Shown here: piece by piece, positions 58,589 to 64,000 of the stretch
Numbering within the stretch: the stretch's first letter is position 1
How the letters are laid out: every line of letters begins with the position of its first letter
From: Bradyrhizobium sp. 1(2017)
GTDB taxonomy: Bacteria > Pseudomonadota > Alphaproteobacteria > Rhizobiales > Xanthobacteraceae
Assembly: GCF_011602485.2 (NCBI RefSeq)
Contig: NZ_CP050022.2
Location: 7,794,281 to 7,858,280, forward strand
Direction of reading: 5' to 3'
DNA: 64,000 bases
Translations under genes and position numbers: made by a program
Notes under the pieces: model-generated
What the model was told of the DNA's origin: nothing
What the model saw: the letters and a program-made list of their open reading frames with translations, nothing else
Databases searched by the model: none

Positions 58589-58637
58589 ATGAGGGAAAGA
58601 GCCGAATTCGGATCCACAACCAACAAGGACAAACCGC

Positions 58638-59309
58638 GTGGGACAGGACATCAAGCTGACGGCCTCCGACAATTTCCAGCTCGGCGCCTATCGCGCCGAT
58701 CCCTCCGGCACGCCGAAAGGCGCGGTGGTGGTGATCCAGGAGATCTTCGGGGTCAATCACCACATCCGCTCGGTCTGCGACCGCCTTGCCGGGCAAGGCT
58801 ATGTCGCGATCGCGCCGTCGATCTTCGACCGGACCTCGCCGAACTTCCAGTCGGGCTACTCACCCGACGAGATCGCGGAGGCGCGCAAGTTCGTCGCCAA
58901 CCCCGACTGGGCCGCGATGCTGCGCGACACGCAAGCGGCGATCGATGCCGTGAAGAGCGTCGGCCCCGTGGGCATCATCGGCTTTTGCCTGGGCGGCAGC
59001 ATCGCCTTCGTCGCGGCGACGCGGCTGTCGGGGCTGAAAGCCGCGATCGGCTATTATGGCGGCGCGGTGGTGCGCTTTGCCGACGAGACGCCGAAGGTGC
59101 CGACGCAGCTGCATTTCGGCGAGAAGGACGCCGGCATTCCGCTCACCGACGTCGAGACCATCAAGGCGAAGCGGCCTGACGTGGAGGTCTTCGTCTATCC
59201 GGGCGCGCAGCACGGCTTCCATTGCGACGAGCGCGCCAGCTACGACAAGGCCAGCGCCGACATCGCCTGGCCGCGCAGCATGGATTTCTTCGCGAAGCAT
59301 TTGAGGTAG
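58638..59309 (+). CDS. Dienelactone hydrolase family protein
   Basis: This 223-residue alpha/beta-hydrolase of the dienelactone type has VVVIQEIFGVNHHIRSVCDR at the first strand, the nucleophile Cys in GIIGFCLGGSIAFVAA, Asp in HFGEKDAGIPLTDV and His in PGAQHGFHCDERASYD. Start GTG 58638. It may cleave a cyclic ester or act in aromatic breakdown, but no pathway genes are adjacent. Confidence 0.9.
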   Translation: MGQDIKLTASDNFQLGAYRADPSGTPKGAVVVIQEIFGVNHHIRSVCDRLAGQGYVAIAPSIFDRTSPNFQSGYSPDEIAEARKFVANPDWAAMLRDTQAAIDAVKSVGPVGIIGFCLGGSIAFVAATRLSGLKAAIGYYGGAVVRFADETPKVPTQLHFGEKDAGIPLTDVETIKAKRPDVEVFVYPGAQHGFHCDERASYDKASADIAWPRSMDFFAKHLR

Positions 59310-59319
59310 AGCGCAGCAT

Positions 59320-59366
59320 CATTCCGGGGCGCGCGCAGCGCAAACTATGGTGCGCCCTGGAATGAC
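59320..59366. repeat. Dispersed repeat with inverted ends
   Basis: TCATTCCGGGGCGCGCGCAG begins the unit, and GCGCCCTGGAATGACGA ends it; the ends are complementary with a single mismatch. Same type as 53941-54028. Confidence 0.65.
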
Positions 59367-59454
59367 GAGAGGCGAGAGCGGGAATCGGGTGGCTGCATCA
59401 TGCTGCCCGGCGATAGAGCTGGCGGATCAAACCCACTCTCGCCGGGAGCTCGCC

Positions 59455-59934
59455 ATGCCGCAGGCCATCACGCACCTTGTCCTCCGCAATCCGTTCGGAA
59501 CGATGGACGTTCCGTCGCCTGACGATTCCGAGGTGAGAGACTTTGCCGCCTCGGCATCGCTGTCCGGCGTTGCGGCCGATGTCAACGCAGCGGCATGGGC
59601 ATCCATCGCGACGCCTTTCGACCCGCTCGACGGCATCTGGGCCAGCCGCTGGAATGGCGGCGCCGATCCGACCATTGCCGGCGACACGCCGGAGAACTGG
59701 AAACGGGGGCGCGCGGACGTGCGGGTCGCAGGCGGACGCATCTACCTCCGCTTTGATTGGGACCATGGGCGCCGACATGGGCTGATCGATGCTGCGCGAG
59801 AGGGTGCACGCCTGGTCGGGAAATACATCAACCTGACCACACCGGCGATCACACGGCCCTGGGTCGGCCTCGTGGTCGACGACGCACGGATCGACGGATG
59901 CTTTCCGGAAGGGCGGCTGGATTTTCGAAGGTGA
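59455..59934 (+). CDS. Hypothetical protein
   Basis: This 159-residue soluble protein (MPQAITHLVLRNPFGTMDVP...) contains FDPLDGIWASRWNGGADPTI, VAGGRIYLRFDWDHGRRHGL and GKYINLTTPAITRPWVGLVV. The beta-rich pattern suggests a lipocalin-like or similar binding fold, but this is a guess. I do not recognise a family. Confidence 0.65.
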   Translation: MPQAITHLVLRNPFGTMDVPSPDDSEVRDFAASASLSGVAADVNAAAWASIATPFDPLDGIWASRWNGGADPTIAGDTPENWKRGRADVRVAGGRIYLRFDWDHGRRHGLIDAAREGARLVGKYINLTTPAITRPWVGLVVDDARIDGCFPEGRLDFRR

Positions 59935-60031
59935 GATGCGGGTGCAGCAGGCCCCGCTCTGTCCTCTCGTCATTCCGGGACGCGACGAAGTCACGGGCCC
60001 GGTGTCCATGGGGCGTCAGAGATGCTGAAAC

Positions 60032-60772
60032 CTAGAACCAGCGCTCGCCGACGAACACGGTGTCCCCCGGCGCCAGGGGCGTGCCGAGCGGGACGACGGC
60101 GCGCATGGCACCGCCATTTTCGGTGTGCGTGACGGTGACCATGTCGCGCTTGGCGCGGGGCGAGAAGCCGCCGGCGATGGCGACCGCGCTCTCGACCGTC
60201 ATGTTCGGGACGTAAGGATATTGGCCGGGCGCGAGGACTTCGCCGAGGATGAAGAACGGGCGATAGGCCTCGATCTCCACCGCGACCGAAGGCTCGCGGA
60301 TGTAGCCGTTGCGCAGGCGTGCGGCGATCTCGCCGGCCAACCCTGCCGTGGTGCGGCCGCGCGCCGGAACGGAGCCGATCAGCGGCATGGTGATGGAGCC
60401 GCCCGCGTCGATCGAATAGCTGTTGGTGAGCCCCTCCTGGCCGTAGACCACGACGCGAAGCTTGTCGCCGGCGTCGAGATGGTAGGAGGCGCCATTGCGC
60501 ACCACCATCGGCGCGGCGTAGCCGACCGGCATGGGCGCGGGCGAAGAGGCAAAGGAATTGCGCAGCGCACCGATGGCGCCGCCACCGTCGGCAACGACGA
60601 CCGGCTGCGGTGCGCTGTAGGGCTGGCCATAGGCCATCGAGTCGAGATCGGCGCGCGGCGGCATCACCGCGACGGGGCCCGCGGTCTGCATACAGCCGCC
60701 AAGGGCAAGCGCGGCGGACGCTGCCAAGGACGTCGCCGAGATCGACCATCGAAACGCGCGTGCAACCGGCAC
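60032..60772 (-). CDS. Polysaccharide export lipoprotein (Wza-like)
   Basis: This 246-residue outer-membrane export protein has a lipobox near residue 27 (LALGGC). A polysaccharide-export domain follows (SYHLDAGDKLRVVVYGQEGL, SIDAGGSITMPLIGSVPARG) and a SLBB-like segment (PFFILGEVLAPGQYPYVPNM). It is a subunit of an outer-membrane pore for exopolysaccharide. No polymerase or tyrosine-kinase genes flank it; a flippase is far upstream at 41681. The ATG at 60772 fits the signal. Confidence 0.87.
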   Translation of the reverse strand: MPVARAFRWSISATSLAASAALALGGCMQTAGPVAVMPPRADLDSMAYGQPYSAPQPVVVADGGGAIGALRNSFASSPAPMPVGYAAPMVVRNGASYHLDAGDKLRVVVYGQEGLTNSYSIDAGGSITMPLIGSVPARGRTTAGLAGEIAARLRNGYIREPSVAVEIEAYRPFFILGEVLAPGQYPYVPNMTVESAVAIAGGFSPRAKRDMVTVTHTENGGAMRAVVPLGTPLAPGDTVFVGERWF

Positions 60773-60861
60773 CGGACCTATCCCTCGAAACGAGACGGCT
60801 TCAGTGATGCACCGGTTATGGTTAACAAAGCGTTGAGGGGGTGGTCGTGGCGCTGCAGCAC

Positions 60862-60957
60862 TGTCATTCCGGGGCGTCGCGATAGCGACGAACCCGGAAT
60901 CCAGAAGGTGTAGCGCGAGATTCCGAGTTCGCGCTAACGCGCGCCCCGGAATGACGA
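60862..60957. repeat. Dispersed repeat with inverted ends
   Basis: GTCATTCCGGGGCG at the left end and CGCCCCGGAATGAC at the right end are perfectly complementary (14 bp). It also contains GAACCCGGAATCCAGA and GAGATTCCGAGTTC inside. It lies between msrA and the export lipoprotein. Confidence 0.7.
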
Positions 60958-60967
60958 ATGCAGATGA

Positions 60968-61624
60968 CTACGCGCTCACACCGACGCCGATCGGGCAGGA
61001 CACGCCGGTGCCGCCAAGACCGCAATAGCCGGCGGGATTCTTCGCCAGATATTGCTGATGATAATCCTCGGCGAAATAGAATTCGCCGGCGGGTGCGATC
61101 TCGGTGGTGATGGCACCGAGCCGCTTTGCAGCAAGTGCCTTCTGGTAGAGCGCCTTCGATTCCTCGGCCGCCTTCTGCTGCGCGTCCGAGTAAGTGTAGA
61201 TCGCGCTCCGGTACTGCGTGCCGACATCGTTGCCCTGCCGCATGCCCTGCGTCGGGTTGTGGCTTTCCCAGAACGTCTTCAGCAGTTTCTCGTAGGAGAT
61301 CTGCTTCGGATCGAACACGACCAGCACCACTTCGGTATGGGCGGTGCGGCCCGAACAGACCTCTTCATAGGTCGGGTTCGGCGTGTGGCCGCCGGCATAG
61401 CCAACAGCGGTCGCAAAGACGCCGTCACCGAGCTCCCAGAACTTGCGCTCGGCGCCCCAGAAGCAGCCGAGCCCGAACACAGCCTGCTCGAAGCCGGCCG
61501 GATAAGGCGGCTGCAATCGCGCGCCGTTGACGAAATGGGTGGTCGCGGTCGGAATGGCCTGCGCGCGGCCGGGCAGTGCTTCGGCTGCACTCGGCAATGC
61601 GGTGGTCTTGCGCATGAACAGCAT
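60968..61624 (-). CDS. msrA: Peptide methionine-S-sulfoxide reductase A
   Basis: This 218-residue repair enzyme reduces methionine-S-sulfoxide in proteins. It has the catalytic Cys in [20 protein letters not shown], then [26 protein letters not shown] and the recycling Cys in [15 protein letters not shown] near the end. The ATG at 61624 gives the usual N-terminal extension of alphaproteobacterial MsrA. Oxidative-stress role in the cytosol. Confidence 0.93.
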   Translation of the reverse strand: MLFMRKTTALPSAAEALPGRAQAIPTATTHFVNGARLQPPYPAGFEQAVFGLGCFWGAERKFWELGDGVFATAVGYAGGHTPNPTYEEVCSGRTAHTEVVLVVFDPKQISYEKLLKTFWESHNPTQGMRQGNDVGTQYRSAIYTYSDAQQKAAEESKALYQKALAAKRLGAITTEIAPAGEFYFAEDYHQQYLAKNPAGYCGLGGTGVSCPIGVGVSA

Positions 61625-61770
61625 GATGGGTCTCCGCAGACGAGCTGGCCGTCGCATGAGACAGGCGCTCAGGCGGCGTGCTCGCGATCAGGTGGGAATA
61701 TAGGTATCTACGCAAGCAGGGGCAGCTCTGTTACGCCGCCCTTCGTGCACTCGATCGCGCGATCGAAAGC

Positions 61771-62088
61771 TCAGTCCCGGGAATAGCCGATCAGCGGTTT
61801 CCGCGGACGGAACAGGATCATCAGCAGGATGCCGAGAATGCCGAGGACGGCGAAGACCGGCTGATCCAGCACCAGGCGGATCACCGAGGTCCAGAGCCAG
61901 GGCGCCTTGGCCTCGACCCAGGTCCGGAACGCGGTCTGGCTGGCCTGATTGATATCATTCCAGAACTGGCCGAACCGGGTGAATTTGAGGGTCTGATCGG
62001 CCACCCAGCGGGCGCCGTCATAGACCATGAAGATGAACCCGCCGGCGAGCAGCAACAGCCCAATCAGTCGGAAAAAGCCGCGGATCAT
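61771..62088 (-). CDS. Two-helix membrane protein
   Basis: This 105-residue protein has an N-terminal helix (FFRLIGLLLLAGGFIFMVYD), an aromatic middle part (FGQFWNDINQASQTAFRTWV) and a C-terminal helix (PVFAVLGILGILLMILF) ending in a basic tail RPRKPLIGYSRD. Inner-membrane location. It is commonly near msrA/rpsT in this genus as far as I recall. No known function. Confidence 0.72.
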   Translation of the reverse strand: MIRGFFRLIGLLLLAGGFIFMVYDGARWVADQTLKFTRFGQFWNDINQASQTAFRTWVEAKAPWLWTSVIRLVLDQPVFAVLGILGILLMILFRPRKPLIGYSRD

Positions 62089-62448
62089 GCCTCACCCATG
62101 ATAGCCGTTCGCTCGAACGGCCTTTTCGGAATGTCGCCAGCCAATAGCCGGACGACGGCAGAAATTCAACCGCTTCAGGGCGTTACGGCAACCATTCAAG
62201 CGCCCGGAGGGCTGGTTTTCCAGTCCGGAAAGCGTTGACGGTGCCCAAGAGCCTCTCTATAAGGGCGCCAACTGGCGGTGGGCGCAATCCTGCCGCCGCT
62301 GTTCTTTGAGCAGTTGCAGGCTGTCCAAGCCTCATGTTCCGGGAATAGCCAGCAACCGAACACCCGAAATCCGAGCGTCGATTCAGCGGTCAAGCAGCCG
62401 GCGCTACCCGACCAAGACGCGACCGGTACCGCAAAGGACATTGAGACC
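62089..62448. other. Upstream region of rpsT
   Basis: It contains the promoter and leader of the S20 gene. The in-frame extension from 62278 is not ribosomal in character. No riboswitch-like structure recognised. Confidence 0.5.
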
Positions 62449-62715
62449 ATGGCCAATACCACTTCCGCCAAGAAAGCGACGCGCAAGATCGCCCGCCGCA
62501 CCGCCGTCAACAAGTCGCGCCGCACCCAGATGCGCGGTGCCGTGCGCACCGTCGAGGAAGCCATCGCGACCGGCGACCGCGCCGCTGCCGTGAAGGCGCT
62601 GGCGAACGCCGAGCCGGCTTTGATGCGCGCCGCCCAACGCAACATCATTCACAAGAACAACGCCAGCCGCAAAGTCTCGCGCCTCACCGCGCAGATCGCC
62701 AAGCTCGCCAAGTAA
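62449..62715 (+). CDS. rpsT: Ribosomal protein S20
   Basis: This 88-residue small-subunit primary binding protein contacts 16S rRNA. It is lysine/arginine-rich, with the family pattern [40 protein letters not shown] and [20 protein letters not shown]. Full length. AAGGAC lies upstream of the ATG. A terminator follows about 86 bases downstream. In Bradyrhizobium I recall dnaA as the next gene, which would lie beyond the window. Confidence 0.95.
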   Translation: MANTTSAKKATRKIARRTAVNKSRRTQMRGAVRTVEEAIATGDRAAAVKALANAEPALMRAAQRNIIHKNNASRKVSRLTAQIAKLAK

Positions 62716-62800
62716 GCTGACGAAGTAAACTGGCGAGGCAAGCCCGCGAAGCAATCGCGCGGCTTCATCCGATCGGTCGATCCGATCGACGCTGCAAACA

Positions 62801-62827
62801 GCCCGGCATCGCGCCGGGCTTTTTTTG
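62801..62827 (+). terminator. Rho-independent terminator of rpsT
   Basis: GCCCGG and CCGGGC form a perfect stem around CATCGCG, followed directly by TTTTTTT. It is a textbook terminator on the plus strand. Confidence 0.9.
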
Positions 62828-63698
62828 TTGGCCGTCATATTCACGCAAGGTGACGCCACGTTCGATGGTTGATTGGAAGAGCTGCATCGTCAGCGCTATT
62901 CTTCGTTCCGTAGTTTTACCTGCCGAAGTTTTGCCACAGGCGAAACTTTCACTGCGTTGCAAAAAACCGCTGCGCGGCGGGCTCGAATTAAATCGCAGGC
63001 GACGAAAGTTCTACACACCGTAGATTCACAGGAGCGCCCATCGCTGGGGAGTTACCCTGGAAAACGAGACTCAAAAAACGATGTCTCGCTAATCACTTAT
63101 CGACATAGTGATCGCAAGCATTTGGAAAATTCGCCCGCACGTCGGGTGCGTGACGAAATTTTAAAAGATTTTTGGCGGTGGCGGATAATTGTCACATGAG
63201 GCGCGACGTTTTCGATTCTGTGCACGAATCCAAAAACTTGCTTCCGAGCCTGTGAACAACTCGCGCGCGCCGTTAACCGAGGTCAAGTTTTTTGATGCCT
63301 CAAGTGTGAATCAATTCCGTTGCGAGTCTTTCCGCTTAGTGTATTCCTTAAGTCGTCAGCGGCGCCCACGATCTTCAGACCAGCGCGGTTTAGGAAACGG
63401 GGCGAACGTGCAAATCGGCGGCGGTGAGCACGTAGGCGACGCTTCAACAAGCGATGTCGGTTCACAACCCATATCAATATGGGAACGGTAGTTCTTTGTC
63501 TGAATGTCTCCAGGCGGATTTCCCGCCTCGCGCCAAGCGCACTTGAGAGACGTCGCGAGACTATCCCGACACGCAAGGCGGCGACGTCGAGCGGACGACC
63601 AGTACATGGGCAGGCATCCGCGCCAGGAGTACGGCGCGGTTGTCTTCAAGACACGCAGGACCTTGCCGTGAGCGATCACGGCAGGACGGGGAGGTATC
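62828..63698. other. Long non-coding region after rpsT
   Basis: No frame has a good start signal. It is richer in A and T than its surroundings. It has small inverted repeats: GAGAC...GTCTC (63066-63087) and ATCACT...AGTGAT (63092-63112). If dnaA follows, this would be its control region and a place to look for the origin, but no perfect DnaA box (TTATCCACA) is seen; TGTGAACAA near 63252 is a poor match. Confidence 0.4.
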
Positions 63699-63812
63699 AT
63701 GTCTTACGGACTCAACGCGGTATTGAAGCACGTTTCGCATTCCAACGATGCCGTCCTAGATCCGTCTGATCACCAGCCTTCCGCGTGTGACGGAGCGCAG
63801 AGTACGCGCTGA
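63699..63812 (+). CDS. Possible small protein with strong ribosome-binding site
   Basis: This 37-residue frame, MSYGLNAVLKHVSHSNDAVL followed by DPSDHQPSACDGAQSTR, has GGGGAGGT four bases before its ATG, the best such site in this region. It has no recognised family. It may be a leader peptide or a chance frame. Confidence 0.35.
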   Translation: MSYGLNAVLKHVSHSNDAVLDPSDHQPSACDGAQSTR

Positions 63813-64000
63813 CCTCGCGACCCCTCCATCTCTGACATCGCTGATCTGACGCGGCGTTCCCGCCGGACGGTCGAGCCATGCCTGACGATGGACTCGCTTT
63901 GAGGTCGCGCCATTCCGGGGACCCTGTCGAAGGGTTCTGCAGGAGAATCCTGCATGGCGCTCACAACGCAACTATATCTCTCAAGAGAAGTTTTCTGACG

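Noticed and set aside
1..64000. CRISPR arrays, tRNA or rRNA genes
   Set aside because: No regularly spaced direct repeats and no cloverleaf-like or rRNA-like segments were recognised on reading both strands.

Overview
The window reads as a Bradyrhizobium (or very close Bradyrhizobiaceae) chromosome. The base composition is GC-rich. Several small-protein families typical of that genus occur (DUF3551, DUF6894-like, short charged coiled proteins). Dispersed palindromic repeats with the cores CCCGGCGAACGCCGGG and ATTCCGGGG are present, and rpsT lies near the right end. Genus-level placement and family names come from recognition of the proteins, not from a database search.

Left part (1-15.3 kb) is a decaying mobile-element zone. 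Two IS5-family copies lie in inverted orientation at its ends (67-882 and 13024-13835). Each is cut at the same CTAG by an IS701-like element (1-66 and 13836-15280), and an IS1111-type IS110 element sits inside (11005-12360). Between them are small lineage-specific genes, an orphan FixJ/LuxR regulator, a frameshifted Crp/Fnr regulator, a tyrosine-recombinase fragment and a broken groEL fragment.

Middle part (15.3-37.3 kb) is a stress-flavoured accessory region: trehalose-phosphate synthase, a PPK2 polyphosphate kinase, two transglutaminases (one frameshifted), sensor kinases and a receiver protein, a zinc metallopeptidase, CspA, an S21-like ribosomal protein, an ECF sigma operon and many proteins under 100 residues. 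Its most interesting signal is a recurring 5' leader found in front of seven different small genes on both strands. It has a TCACCG...CGGTGACTGAGAG stem, then GCGCTCCCGCC placed to pair with the Shine-Dalgarno sequence just before the start codon. I regard it as a candidate structured cis-regulatory RNA family controlling a dispersed regulon of micro-proteins.

Right part (37.3-64 kb) is ordinary, intact chromosomal sequence: TspO, DinB, a sensor kinase, a polysaccharide flippase, a DNA glycosylase, a metallophosphoesterase, a cis-prenyl transferase beside a membrane protein/repressor operon that shares its operator, a trypsin-like protease, an ArsR-AHSA1-DUF899 cluster, three tandem DUF3551 genes, a Bug-type binding protein, an acyl-CoA synthetase, HD-GYP, hydrolases, a polysaccharide export lipoprotein, MsrA and ribosomal protein S20. 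About 1.2 kb without a convincing gene follows S20.

Single-base frameshifts are common left of 35 kb and absent to its right, so they look like real gene decay rather than sequencing error.
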